From contig CALXGT010000053.1 in NCBI GenBank assembly GCA_944387915.1, forward strand, positions 1-40,384: a stretch of 40,384 nucleotides of DNA, in the 5' to 3' direction. Below, one piece after another: positions 8,386 through 16,715 of the stretch (within the stretch, counting starts at the first letter, position 1; each line of letters begins with the position of its first letter). Position numbers and translations under genes: made by a program. The notes below the pieces were generated by a model. That model saw only the letters and a program-made list of their open reading frames with translations, was not told the DNA's origin and did not search any database. The DNA is from an uncultured Clostridia bacterium. GTDB lineage: Bacteria; Bacillota; Clostridia; Oscillospirales; Ruminococcaceae.

Positions 8386-9276
8386 CTACTTTTCTTCCAG
8401 AGAACGCAAAACCTCTTCCATATACGGAATGGACGGAGACGCGCCCTCTCTGCTTACCGCAATGGAGGACGCTTTCGCGCACCGCCGCAAAGTTTCTTCC
8501 ATAGGAACGCCGCTCACTAACCCATGGATGAAATACCCGGTAAAGGTATCGCCCGCCCCCGTGGTATCCACTGTCTTCACGGGAAAGATATCCTGGTGAA
8601 GGCGCGTCTTTTGATCGGCGTAATCGGCGCCGAGGCTTCCAAGGGTCAATACAATCTTTAAGTGGGGATATTGTTCCAGCAAAACATCCAGTATCTCTTT
8701 GGGGTCCTCTCGTCCGGAGATTTCTTTTCCTTCAATCTCATTGATGAGAAGGACCGAAACTTGACGCAGGTCGCACTGTCCGATCACTTCGTTAAAGGGA
8801 GACGGATTTAATACCACCGTAAGTCCCTTTTCCCATCCCTTTTTCACCAGCTGGGGAAGAAGATTCAACTCATTTTGCAAAATAAGGAGATCCCCTTTGG
8901 AAAAATGCGACAACACTTCGTCAATCTCTTTTTCCGTCAACGCATGGTTCGCGCCTCCGTATAACAAAATGGAATTTTGTCCATCTTCGTCTACCTGGAT
9001 TATGGTATGGCCGCTCTTTCCCTCTTTTTTAGCTACAAACCGGGTATCTACTCCGTTTTTCGTTAGGGCATCCAGCAAAATCCCCCCGTCTTCCCCTACC
9101 ATACCGGCATGGTACACGGAAAGTCCCGCCTTCGCAAGAGCTATCGACTGGTTTAACCCCTTTCCTCCCACAAAGGTTTCCATACCAAGAGAAGCCAACG
9201 TCTCCCCGGGACGCACCATATGAGGGACCTGATAAACATAATCAATATTCATAGAACCAAAGCTTAAAATTTTCAT
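8386..9276 (-). CDS. PfkB-family carbohydrate kinase (ribokinase-like)
   Basis: ATP-dependent sugar or nucleoside kinase. The 296-residue protein has the two PfkB signatures: the N-terminal GGKGLNQSIALAKAG glycine block and the C-terminal DTTGAGDTFTGYF motif with the catalytic Asp and anion hole. The MNIDYVYQVP opening and overall pattern resemble ribokinase more than fructokinase or adenosine kinase, but no sugar transport or catabolic gene is adjacent, so the substrate is open. A ribosome-binding site AAAGGAG precedes the ATG. It stands alone on the minus strand between two terminators. Confidence 0.88.
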   Translation of the reverse strand: MKILSFGSMNIDYVYQVPHMVRPGETLASLGMETFVGGKGLNQSIALAKAGLSVYHAGMVGEDGGILLDALTKNGVDTRFVAKKEGKSGHTIIQVDEDGQNSILLYGGANHALTEKEIDEVLSHFSKGDLLILQNELNLLPQLVKKGWEKGLTVVLNPSPFNEVIGQCDLRQVSVLLINEIEGKEISGREDPKEILDVLLEQYPHLKIVLTLGSLGADYADQKTRLHQDIFPVKTVDTTGAGDTFTGYFIHGLVSGVPMEETLRRCAKASSIAVSREGASPSIPYMEEVLRSLEEK

Positions 9277-9320
9277 AACAATCTCCTTTAGGTCAATCCA
9301 AAACGGGTGCTTTCTTTTTC

Positions 9321-9349
9321 ATGATAACCGGTTTTCCTAAAAAAAGCAA
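9321..9349 (-). promoter_or_regulatory. possible promoter for the PfkB kinase gene
   Basis: On the minus strand TTGCTT, a 17-base spacer and TATCAT lie about 45 bases upstream of the kinase start. The -35 is weak (3 of 6) and overlaps the T-run of the carboxypeptidase terminator, so this is tentative. Confidence 0.35.
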
Positions 9350-9354
9350 GAAAA

Positions 9355-9378
9355 AACCGAAAGCGTGCGCTTTCGGTT
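9355..9378 (-). terminator. intrinsic terminator of the D-Ala-D-Ala carboxypeptidase gene
   Basis: Perfect 11-base-pair stem (9355-9365 with 9368-9378) followed on the minus strand by a T-rich tract (TTTTCTTGCTTTTTTT). It overlaps the last bases of the gene. Confidence 0.85.
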
Positions 9379-10390
9379 ACGGTAAATCTTCTTCATAACA
9401 GCGAAGGGTATCGAAAACCGGATCCCACTGATCCGTTCCCCGACAAAACACCGACAAATACAGCTTGTCGTCCTTTTCGGCAAAGGTCATCAAGCATTGC
9501 CCCGCCGCCTTGGTGTATCCGGTCTTTCCGCCGAGGATCGTTACCCCTTCTACCTCATCTCCGTACATTCGAGAAAAAAGGGTGCTTTGCAGCTCGATTC
9601 CTTCCGGATGCTTTTCCGTTTGCGTGGTGGTGTAGGCAGAGGTGGACAAAACCGTTTTGGCAAACTCATTTTCCAACGCGTAATGAAGCAAGATAGCCAA
9701 ATCGCCGGCGGTGGAATACTGATTTTGGTGGTGCATACCGCTGACGTTTTCAAAATGGGTATTTGTCATCCCCAGGGACTCCGCCTTTTGGTTCATCAAC
9801 GTAACAAACGCTTCTTCCGACCCCGCCACCAACGTCGCCAAGGCAACCGCCGCATCTCCGCCGGAGGGCAAAATCATCCCGTAAAACAAATCCCGCACCG
9901 TTACTGTCTCCCCCGGAGAAATACCGGTAATGGACGCGTCATCGAGGTATAACGGGTCAATAATCGCCGAAGTCATAGTGAAAGGAGCGTCGAGATCCTC
10001 GAGACTTTCCGCCGCAAGGAGAAGGGTCATCACTTTGGTCAAAGACGCGGGATAAATTCGGTCCGTCTCCCCTTTGGCCGCCAAAACCTCTCCCGTTTGA
10101 TTATCAACCAAAATTCCTACCGGACAATCGGCTGTAAGCGCCGCGGCGTTTTCATTGTCCAAAGTAAAAGCCGCATCCTCGGAAGGAGGATTTCGAACCG
10201 CGGAAAGAGTCCCTACCGGAACACTTTCCAAGGAAGGTTCCTCCCGTATGAAAAAAGAAAAAATCAGCTTTACCCCTCCGTAAAGCAGCCCCGTCAGCAG
10301 CAAAACCGCCAGTGCCACCCGGCCGTAATAAATCTTCCGGCGCCGTTTTTTCGAAGTCGAAGAGGGTATATCGATGGGTTTTCCGTTCAC
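9377..10390 (-). CDS. D-alanyl-D-alanine carboxypeptidase (peptidase S11, DacF/PBP5-like)
   Basis: Penicillin-binding protein that trims the terminal D-Ala from peptidoglycan stem peptides outside the membrane. 337 residues: a basic N-terminus, one membrane-spanning anchor (about residues 24-48), then the S11 catalytic domain with the SLTK (SxxK) nucleophile motif, an SGGD motif in the place of the usual SGND, and KTGYT. It lacks the long C-terminal beta domain of PBP5. The start is GTG at 10390 with GGAGG 7 bases upstream. A TATAAT box lies on the minus strand at 10432-10437 without a good -35, so a sporulation sigma factor is possible but not shown. Confidence 0.9.
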   Translation of the reverse strand: MNGKPIDIPSSTSKKRRRKIYYGRVALAVLLLTGLLYGGVKLIFSFFIREEPSLESVPVGTLSAVRNPPSEDAAFTLDNENAAALTADCPVGILVDNQTGEVLAAKGETDRIYPASLTKVMTLLLAAESLEDLDAPFTMTSAIIDPLYLDDASITGISPGETVTVRDLFYGMILPSGGDAAVALATLVAGSEEAFVTLMNQKAESLGMTNTHFENVSGMHHQNQYSTAGDLAILLHYALENEFAKTVLSTSAYTTTQTEKHPEGIELQSTLFSRMYGDEVEGVTILGGKTGYTKAAGQCLMTFAEKDDKLYLSVFCRGTDQWDPVFDTLRCYEEDLP

Positions 10391-10523
10391 AATATCCTCC
10401 GTAATGTCCTATTTTTTCCGCATACAGTTTTATTATATCAGGTTTTTCCCCGAAAAGAAAGAAAAATTTTCATAGATTGATAGAAAAATTCCATGTGATT
10501 CGCTGTCTGAAAGGAGAACGCTT

Positions 10524-11198
10524 ATGGTAGTATTGGTGCGTACCATTCTTTTGTACCTTCTCATCATCTGCACATTAAGACTTATGGGAAAGCGACAGTT
10601 AAACGAGCTTCAGCCTTCCGAATTAGTCAGTACCATTTTAATTTCCAACATTGCCTCTATCCCCATCGAAGATCAGAATATTTCCATGCTTATGGCTATT
10701 ATTCCCATTTTAACCATCGCATGTCTTGAAATCTTTCTTTCGGTTATCTCTTTACGGTTTCCCGCTTTTCGTTCCGCTATGACCGGCCGTCCCATTATTT
10801 TAATCCGGGAAGGCGAACTGGACCAAGACGCCTTGAAGCAGCTGCGCTTTACCATTGACGACTTGATGGAGACATTGCGGGGCAAGGATGTTTTTGACAT
10901 TCGGGAAGTCTATTATGCCGTGGTAGAAACTTCCGGGCAGATCAACGTCCTAAAATATTTTGACGAACAAAATTTAACCCCTGGTATGCTCCAAATCAAG
11001 GGATCCCAATCAGATCCCCCCTTGGTAGTAATCGGAGACGGAAAACTGAACCCCAAAGCTCTTTCTCTCCTTTCCTTAGGCGAAGAATGGGTTTCTTCTA
11101 CTCTCATGGAAAAAAACTTGCAGATGGGGGATGTATTTTTAATGACCGCCAACCACCAAGGCGTATGCTGTCTCATTCAAAAGAAAGGAAAGGTATGA
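10524..11198 (+). CDS. DUF421 (YetF-like) membrane protein
   Basis: 224 residues. About the first 75 residues form three membrane helices and include the family segment RLMGKRQLNELQPSELV. The rest is a cytoplasmic domain with the GRPIILIREGELDQDALKQ and DVFDIREVYYAVVETSG blocks typical of DUF421. The biochemical role of the family is not established; some members are linked to sporulation or the envelope. Ribosome-binding site AAAGGAG precedes ATG 10524. It is translationally coupled (ATGA) to the next gene. Confidence 0.88.
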   Translation: MVVLVRTILLYLLIICTLRLMGKRQLNELQPSELVSTILISNIASIPIEDQNISMLMAIIPILTIACLEIFLSVISLRFPAFRSAMTGRPIILIREGELDQDALKQLRFTIDDLMETLRGKDVFDIREVYYAVVETSGQINVLKYFDEQNLTPGMLQIKGSQSDPPLVVIGDGKLNPKALSLLSLGEEWVSSTLMEKNLQMGDVFLMTANHQGVCCLIQKKGKV

Positions 11199-11563
11199 AA
11201 CGATTTATCAGCGCTCTATTTCTCTTTTTTGTCCTCATCGGGCTTACCGTCTTTAATCTTTACTACACACATACATCCATCACCCAATTGGTAAAACAAG
11301 CTACCCCGATTTTAGATATGGAAGAACAGAACGTGACCAAGGCGCTTTCCGACTTGGCCGCGCAATGGGAAGAAAAGAGGGGGATGTTATCCCTATTTCT
11401 TCATGAAGCCAGCGTCGAACAGGTCAACGCCGCTTTTGCCGAAAGCTTGTCTTTGGCGGAAACCGAAAAACCCGACGAAGCGAAAGCCTCACTCCGTCAG
11501 GTTATCATCTTTCTCACCGAGCTCAGAGAACGAGAATATCCAAATTTAGGAAATGTTTTCTAA
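11195..11563 (+). CDS. DUF4363 family protein
   Basis: 122 residues with an N-terminal membrane anchor (KRFISALFLFFVLIGLTVF) and a helical extracytoplasmic part. Start chosen at 11195, where the ATG overlaps the DUF421 stop (ATGA) and AAAGGAAAGG precedes it. DUF4363 proteins are commonly found right after DUF421 genes, so the two probably act together; function unknown. Its stop codon overlaps the stop of convergent nrdR. Confidence 0.8.
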   Translation: MKRFISALFLFFVLIGLTVFNLYYTHTSITQLVKQATPILDMEEQNVTKALSDLAAQWEEKRGMLSLFLHEASVEQVNAAFAESLSLAETEKPDEAKASLRQVIIFLTELREREYPNLGNVF

Positions 11564-12018
11564 TTTTTATCTTTTTGCAACTGCTGAAGCTCCTTCATAA
11601 AGGACTCCACATCGGAAAAATCCCGATATACGGAAGCAAAACGAATATAAGCCACATCGTCAAGTTCCCGAAGACGCTTTAGCACCTCTTCCCCCAATTC
11701 TATCGAAGAAACCTCTTTTACCAAGTGGTTTGCGTAATTTTGCTCAATGGAATCCACTAACCTCTCCAGTTCTTTCAGGGGAATTTGGCGCTTTTCGCAA
11801 GCGCGAAGCAAGCCGGTCATCAATTTGTTCCGATCAAAAATCTGTCGGGAATGATCCCGTTTAATCACGATCAAAGGGGTACTTTCAACCATTTCATAAG
11901 TGGTAAACCGCTTCCCGCAGGAAAGACACTCCCGGCGACGTCGAATCTTCTCCCCGTCTTCGGTGGGACGGGAATCCACAACTTTGCTCTCCAAAAAAGC
12001 GCAAAACGGGCATTTCAT
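11560..12018 (-). CDS. nrdR: transcriptional repressor NrdR
   Basis: Represses ribonucleotide reductase genes in response to ATP/dATP. The 152-residue protein is full length: N-terminal zinc ribbon (CPFC at residues 3-6 and CLSCGKRF near residue 33) followed by an ATP-cone domain (about residues 45-140, starting PLIVIKRDHSRQIFDRNKL). No ribonucleotide reductase gene or paired NrdR box is visible nearby. Confidence 0.96.
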   Translation of the reverse strand: MKCPFCAFLESKVVDSRPTEDGEKIRRRRECLSCGKRFTTYEMVESTPLIVIKRDHSRQIFDRNKLMTGLLRACEKRQIPLKELERLVDSIEQNYANHLVKEVSSIELGEEVLKRLRELDDVAYIRFASVYRDFSDVESFMKELQQLQKDKN

Positions 12019-12059
12019 CTGCTCTCAGCCTCCTTTCCCCAAAACGTTTCTCTTGTTGC

Positions 12060-12088
12060 ATTGTAACAGTTTTTTTCAAAAAAGTAAA
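12060..12088 (-). promoter_or_regulatory. probable promoter of nrdR
   Basis: Minus strand: TTTACT, 17-base spacer, TACAAT, with the start codon about 42 bases downstream of the -10 box. Match to consensus is 4 of 6 and 5 of 6. Confidence 0.5.
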
Positions 12089-12097
12089 GCCTCCGGC

Positions 12098-12140
12098 AAC
12101 GAAAGAAAACTGCATGGATCCCATGCCGTTTTCTTTCGTT
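12098..12140. terminator. hairpin downstream of secF
   Basis: 20-base arms 12098-12117 and 12121-12140 with one mismatch and an ATC loop. It lies just past the secF stop on the minus strand; T-rich sequence follows on both sides (TTTTCTTTCG within the arm; TTTTTCATT on plus). Likely terminator of secDF. Confidence 0.65.
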
Positions 12141-12145
12141 TTTCA

Positions 12146-13087
12146 TTAACGATGTTTTTTTGCCTTATTCGCCAGCCGTTTTTGCTGCCAAATTACCCAA
12201 AGGGGACCGGAAATGCAGGTAGAAGAATAGGTTCCGGCAATCAAACCAATGATGAGGGGAAACGCGAAGGTCAAGATAGAGCTTACATTAAAGATCAACG
12301 CCATAACCGCCACGGCAACCATCGCCAAAATCGTGGAGATAGTGGTATTGATGGTCCGAGGGAGAGTTTGGTTGATGCTCATATTCACAAGCTCGGGCAA
12401 AGCCACTGTATTTCCATAAAGCTTTCTGTTTTCCCGGATCCGGTCGTAGATAATGATGGTGGCGTTAATGGAGTAACCGAGGATTACCAACAAAACCGCG
12501 ATAAAGTTGCTGTCCAAGGAAAGACGGAAAAGGATAAAGGTAGCAAAGACCATAGCGAGGTCATGGAGCAGCGCGATCACCGCGCAAACACCCGCCGACC
12601 AGCCTCCGATCCGTTTAAACCGGAAAGCAATATAGATTACCATAAACAAAGCGGCAAAGAAAACCGCGACCAGACATTTGAGCAGGAAGTCCCGACCCAT
12701 GGTGGCGGATACGTTGTCCACCGACACGGAAGCGATATTGTTATCGGGGAAGGTCTCCTGAAGGGAGTCCAAAATTGCCGTTTGCTCCTCGGCGAGGAGG
12801 CCGTCGGTCTCGGAGAAGTTGACGACAAAATTCGGCTCGCCCGAAGCCATATTAGTAGACGAGGTCACCGTCACCGGCGATCCAGTTTGTGCTTCGATCG
12901 TGGACTGGAACGTGCCCGCATCTACGTCGCCTTCATAGGAATAGGTAATAATACTTCCGCCGGTAAACTTAATATCCACCTTCAGGCCAAAGAAAAGCGC
13001 GAAGACGACGGCAACCACTAAAATCGCCGCGGAAATGAGAAAGTAAAGCTTCCGATTTTTATAAAAGTCGAAATTCGGCATTTTCAT
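12146..13087 (-). CDS. secF: protein translocase subunit SecF
   Basis: Membrane partner of SecD that uses the proton gradient to drive late steps of Sec export. 313 residues: first membrane helix (about 11-33), an extracytoplasmic domain opening with VDIKFTGGSIITYSYEGD, then five C-terminal helices with the LGYSINATIIIYDRIRENR motif and the NQTLPRTINTTISTILA block characteristic of SecF. Its start overlaps the secD stop by 4 bases, so the two are co-translated. Confidence 0.96.
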   Translation of the reverse strand: MKMPNFDFYKNRKLYFLISAAILVVAVVFALFFGLKVDIKFTGGSIITYSYEGDVDAGTFQSTIEAQTGSPVTVTSSTNMASGEPNFVVNFSETDGLLAEEQTAILDSLQETFPDNNIASVSVDNVSATMGRDFLLKCLVAVFFAALFMVIYIAFRFKRIGGWSAGVCAVIALLHDLAMVFATFILFRLSLDSNFIAVLLVILGYSINATIIIYDRIRENRKLYGNTVALPELVNMSINQTLPRTINTTISTILAMVAVAVMALIFNVSSILTFAFPLIIGLIAGTYSSTCISGPLWVIWQQKRLANKAKKHR

Positions 13088-14451
13088 TGCTTTACACCTC
13101 CGTACAAAACAGGATTGCGGAACACTTTAAACCGCGAGAGGGATTTCAGCATTAAACGAGAGGCGGTGATGCCGAAAATAAAGTTCATAATCGCGCCCAC
13201 CAGCAAGGTGTAACCAAACGAATAAATTTCGCCGGCCGCCGAAGCGCCGAAGAGGAAGAACAACGGGCTTAACAGCTTCGCAAAGAGAGAATCGGTAGGT
13301 CCAAACGCCCCCATCAAAATAATCGCCACAATCATCAGCGTCAGGTTACCGTCAAAAATCGCGGAAAAGGCCCGCTTGTACCCAATCTCAATGGAACCGT
13401 CCAAAGACTTCCCGTTTTGCAGTTCCTCTTTAATTCGAGCGGAGGTAATAATGTTGGCGTCCACGCCCATACCAATGGACAAAATGATACCGGCAATACC
13501 GGGAAGGGTCAAAGTAAAGCTGGGAATAAAGGGGAAAAATCCGGTAATTGCGGCAATGGAACCGCCGATCTGTCCCAGCAGGGCAATCGCCGCTACGGCG
13601 CCGGGAAGACGATAGACAGCAATAACGAAAATCGCGATAGCCACATAAGCCAAAATTCCCGCGTAAATCATTACGTCTCTGGCTTCCAGACCCATGGTGG
13701 GATCGATGGTGCGGTAATTGGATGTTTCCAGCTTAAAAGGTAAGGCGCCGGAATTGATCTTATTCGCCAAAGCAATCGCTTCATCCGCGGTAAAGGAACC
13801 GGTAATGGAAGCGGTGCCGTTGGTAATAGCCGCGTCTACCTGAGGGCTTGAAATATTCGTATCATCCATCCAGATGGAAATGACTTCCCCCGTTCCCGCT
13901 AAGCGGGTCGTCGCCTCGGCAAAAGCTTCTTTTCCGGAATCTTCCAATTCCAAAGTAACGCCATAGGTGGCATTTTCCTGATCGTAATACGGGGACGCGC
14001 TCTTTACGTCTTTGCCTTCAATAACGATCTCGCCGTCCGCGGAGCTTCCTTCTCTAAAGGTCAAAAGCGCCGTCTCGCCCAATTCCAAAATAGCCGCTTC
14101 GGGATCGAAATCCGACTCGCCCTCTTTCCAGGGAAACCGGACGATGACCCGATCCTTGCTGTAATCGGTATACAGCTCATAATCGGTGATGTGCAAATTG
14201 ATGAGCCGCTGCTCAATAACCGCCTGGGCCGCGTCCATTTGCTCTTCCGTCGCGTCCACGCCCTCGGGAGGGGTAAACGTAACGTCAACACCGCCGCGGA
14301 TATCGATTCCCCAACGGATATCGTTGCCGCCTTTTATATAGACGTCCGTCCGATCGCCATACTGGGTAGAAATACCGGTCACCGATACCACCATCAGCAG
14401 GACAATCAGAATTGCCACGATAAAAAAGACGGGTTTTGAAACTCGTTTCAT
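13084..14451 (-). CDS. secD: protein translocase subunit SecD
   Basis: 455-residue partner of SecF. N-terminal helix (about 4-22), large extracytoplasmic P1 domain beginning with RWGIDIRGGVDVTF, then six helices with the GIAGIILSIGMGVDANIITSARIKEE motif that is diagnostic of SecD. I chose ATG 14451, which has GGAGG 9 bases upstream; an in-frame ATG at 14478 has no site and would add nine unlikely residues. Transcribed from a near-consensus promoter that diverges from queT. Confidence 0.95.
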   Translation of the reverse strand: MKRVSKPVFFIVAILIVLLMVVSVTGISTQYGDRTDVYIKGGNDIRWGIDIRGGVDVTFTPPEGVDATEEQMDAAQAVIEQRLINLHITDYELYTDYSKDRVIVRFPWKEGESDFDPEAAILELGETALLTFREGSSADGEIVIEGKDVKSASPYYDQENATYGVTLELEDSGKEAFAEATTRLAGTGEVISIWMDDTNISSPQVDAAITNGTASITGSFTADEAIALANKINSGALPFKLETSNYRTIDPTMGLEARDVMIYAGILAYVAIAIFVIAVYRLPGAVAAIALLGQIGGSIAAITGFFPFIPSFTLTLPGIAGIILSIGMGVDANIITSARIKEELQNGKSLDGSIEIGYKRAFSAIFDGNLTLMIVAIILMGAFGPTDSLFAKLLSPLFFLFGASAAGEIYSFGYTLLVGAIMNFIFGITASRLMLKSLSRFKVFRNPVLYGGVKQ

Positions 14452-14529
14452 GGAACAATTCCTCCAATGCCTTTTCATTTTCCTTCCGCCGTTTTTTGGG
14501 TAACAGGCAGAAAAACACTTATACCGCCC

Positions 14530-14558
14530 ATTATAAAATTCTTACGGGGAAAAGTCAA
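14530..14558 (-). promoter_or_regulatory. strong promoter of secDF
   Basis: Minus strand: TTGACT, exactly 17 bases, TATAAT, giving a leader of about 70 bases before secD. Five of six and six of six matches to the vegetative consensus. Confidence 0.8.
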
Positions 14559-14594
14559 GGGCGCGCTTTCGTTTTTTAAAGATTTACAAAGTGG

Positions 14595-14623
14595 TTGCAA
14601 AAAAAGAAAAGCCGTGGTACAAT
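14595..14623 (+). promoter_or_regulatory. promoter of queT
   Basis: Plus strand: TTGCAA, 17-base spacer, TACAAT. Predicted start of transcription near 14630, which leaves a leader of about 72 bases before the coding region. Confidence 0.7.
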
Positions 14624-14629
14624 AACCTT

Positions 14630-14701
14630 CGCGCCCATATCCTTCGGCTTCCCCGCGCCCGGCCGAACGGAGGACGCAATAGTTTGATGCGCGGAGAAAG
14701 A
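14630..14701 (+). promoter_or_regulatory. structured leader of queT, candidate preQ1-type riboswitch
   Basis: The leader holds CCGCGC (14653-14658) that can pair with GCGCGG (14689-14694); the second arm covers the first bases of the Shine-Dalgarno GGAG (14693-14696). Folding would hide the ribosome-binding site. QueT genes are known carriers of preQ1 riboswitches of several classes. I could not match this leader to a class consensus, so the riboswitch call is inference from structure and gene identity. Confidence 0.35.
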
Positions 14702-15259
14702 GTGAAAAAAATGAAACACAAATCCACAATTCAATGGTTGACCGAGGTTGCCCTCATTGGCGCCGTCTACACCGTCCTTACCCTCATCAGCGGGCCGTTG
14801 GCTTTTGGTCCGGTCCAATTCCGACTTAGCGAAGCATTAACCCTTTTGCCGCTGTTTTCCCCCATCGCCGTCTATGGATTGGGATTTGGTTGCTTTTTTT
14901 CCAATCTGTTAGGATTTTTATTGGGACTCAATCCTCTGGGGCTGATTGACGCCGTCGTGGGCACTGCCGCCACCCTGATTGCCGCCTTCCTCACCAAATG
15001 GGCGGGAACCCTTCCCCTGTCCTTTCCCAAACGGTTTGTGATCGGCGGTTTCGCTCCCGTTTTATCTAACGCGATTATTGTGGGCGCCGAGCTCACCATT
15101 CTGTTTAACGGCTCTCTCGCGCCTATGCCTTATCTGGTGAACGCGGGCGCCGTAGCCGCGGGAGAAGTCGCGGTTATCGCCACAGTGGGCGTCCTGCTGT
15201 GTTTCTGTCTCCAGAAAAACGAAAACTACAAGCTGATATTTCCCAAAACAGCAAAGTAA
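14702..15259 (+). CDS. queT: QueT-family queuosine-precursor ECF transporter substrate-binding subunit
   Basis: Integral membrane S component of an energy-coupling-factor transporter thought to take up a queuosine precursor. About 185 residues with five or six membrane helices; the segment ALTLLPLFSPIAVYGLGFGCFFSN and the NPLGLIDAVVGTAATLIAA block are typical of QueT (COG4708). Start is uncertain: GTG 14702 has GGAG 5 bases upstream, while in-frame ATG 14711 gives 182 residues and starts at MKHKSTIQWL. No ECF ATPases are nearby, consistent with a shared energising module encoded elsewhere. Confidence 0.85.
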   Translation: MKKMKHKSTIQWLTEVALIGAVYTVLTLISGPLAFGPVQFRLSEALTLLPLFSPIAVYGLGFGCFFSNLLGFLLGLNPLGLIDAVVGTAATLIAAFLTKWAGTLPLSFPKRFVIGGFAPVLSNAIIVGAELTILFNGSLAPMPYLVNAGAVAAGEVAVIATVGVLLCFCLQKNENYKLIFPKTAK

Positions 15260-15325
15260 ATAAAATTGGCTATCTCTTTTCTACCGTCTTTTTTCGGCGT
15301 TTTTGACAAAGCTTTTTCATTTTGC

Positions 15326-15354
15326 TTGCCAAAAAAGAAAAAATATGTTATCCT
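15326..15354 (+). promoter_or_regulatory. promoter of the CNNM/CorC gene pair
   Basis: TTGCCA, 17-base spacer, TATCCT. Transcription would start near 15361, inside the first arm of the hairpin at 15359-15382. Confidence 0.5.
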
Positions 15355-15358
15355 GATG

Positions 15359-15390
15359 TGGTATCGGATCATTCCGATACCATATTTTTT
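15359..15390 (+). terminator. hairpin with T-run between queT and the CNNM gene
   Basis: Ten-base-pair stem (15359-15368 with 15373-15382, TCAT loop) followed by six Ts. It can end transcripts from queT; because the downstream promoter starts inside it, it may also be a 5' end hairpin of the next transcript. Confidence 0.65.
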
Positions 15391-15409
15391 ATAAGGAGTT
15401 GATGTCCGC

Positions 15410-16690
15410 ATGGACGCAGGCAGTTGGATACGAATTATCCTGCTGATTGTGCTGTTGATGGGAAGCTTTTATTTTTCCGGTGTGGAGACCGCTTTTTCTT
15501 CCGTCAACAAAGTCAGAATTCGAGGGTATGCTGAAGACGGCAACAAAAAAGCCGCGAAAGCGCTTTATATTGTAGATCATTTTGATCGCGCCATTATTAC
15601 ATCCCTCATTGGAAACAATATTGTCAATACCGGAGCGGCGGCCCTTGTCACGGCAATTGTCATAGACACCTGGGGAGAGGGCGCGGTAGGAATCGCAACC
15701 ATAATCACTACTTTGATCCTATTCTTTTTCAGCGAGACCCTTCCGAAAAATATCGCCAAGGATCGTTCGGAGGACGTTTCCATGGCGGCTGCGCCGTCCT
15801 TGTCCTTCTTAATGACCATAGCGCGTCCCATCGCCTTTATTTTCAGCGGGATCAGTACTGGACTGACCAAGCTGTTTGGCGTAAAAGACGAACCCAGCGT
15901 CACCGAAGACGAGCTGTACGACCTGATTGAAAATATCGAAGAAGAAAGCGATATGGGACAGCAAAAAAGCGAGCTGGTCCAATCCGCCATGGATTTCTTC
16001 GACATTACCGTCCAGGACGTCTTTACCCCCCGCGTAGACGTGGTGGCACTGGATATTGACGACGATGATGAAACCAATAACCGAGTGATTCAGGAATGCA
16101 AGCATTCCCGCCTCCCTGTTTACAAAGGAAGCATTGATAACATTATCGGTATTTTGCATGTGCGCAATTACTTACGGGAACGGATCAAAACGGGAAAAGC
16201 GGATATTGCCGCTTTGATGACGCCCCCCTATTTTATTCCTCAAACCGGAAAAATTGACGAACAGCTCGCTTATATGGGCGAAAACAAGGTTCCCTTGGCC
16301 GTAGTGACCGACGAATACGGCGGCACCATGGGCATTGTTACCACCGAAGATATTTTGGAGGAGCTGGTGGGAGAAATTTGGGATGAGGAAGACGAGGTCG
16401 TCGAGGAATTTGTCGATATCGGCGGAAACCGTTATGAGGTACTGGGAAATCTTTTGGTGGAAGATGTATTCGACCGGATGGATTATGAGGATTACGACGA
16501 GGAAGAAGACGAATTCGCCCATAAAACCATTAGCGCATGGGCGTTGGAGCAATTCGAGTACATCCCCAAGGAAGGCGAATCGTTCCAATGGAAGGATCTC
16601 GTCATAACGGTGAAACAGGTGGACAAAAGCCGGATCACCCGGCTTGTCATTAAAAAGACTGCGACGGAAGCCAGCGATAACGACCTGTAA
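15410..16690 (+). CDS. CNNM/CorC-type membrane protein (DUF21, CBS pair, CorC_HlyC domain), copy 1
   Basis: 426 residues: an N-terminal DUF21 membrane domain (about 1-185, starting SWIRIILLIVLLMGSFYFSGVETAFSS), a CBS pair (about 205-330, with VFTPRVDVVALD and VTDEYGGTMGIVTTEDILEELVG) and a C-terminal CorC_HlyC domain ending the protein. Old annotations call these hemolysins; the family is now linked to magnesium (or other divalent cation) export or homeostasis. AAGGAG lies 11 bases upstream of ATG 15410. Followed 25 bases later by a paralogue. Confidence 0.9.
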   Translation: MDAGSWIRIILLIVLLMGSFYFSGVETAFSSVNKVRIRGYAEDGNKKAAKALYIVDHFDRAIITSLIGNNIVNTGAAALVTAIVIDTWGEGAVGIATIITTLILFFFSETLPKNIAKDRSEDVSMAAAPSLSFLMTIARPIAFIFSGISTGLTKLFGVKDEPSVTEDELYDLIENIEEESDMGQQKSELVQSAMDFFDITVQDVFTPRVDVVALDIDDDDETNNRVIQECKHSRLPVYKGSIDNIIGILHVRNYLRERIKTGKADIAALMTPPYFIPQTGKIDEQLAYMGENKVPLAVVTDEYGGTMGIVTTEDILEELVGEIWDEEDEVVEEFVDIGGNRYEVLGNLLVEDVFDRMDYEDYDEEEDEFAHKTISAWALEQFEYIPKEGESFQWKDLVITVKQVDKSRITRLVIKKTATEASDNDL

Positions 16691-16715
16691 CGGAATAGGA
16701 GTTGAAATCATTTTT

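Noticed and set aside
11900..13021. Long plus-strand open frame (373 codons) opposite nrdR and secF
   Set aside because: It lies antisense to two genes with unmistakable motifs, has no ribosome-binding site and its protein is low-complexity and rich in Arg, Gly and His, as expected of a shadow frame.
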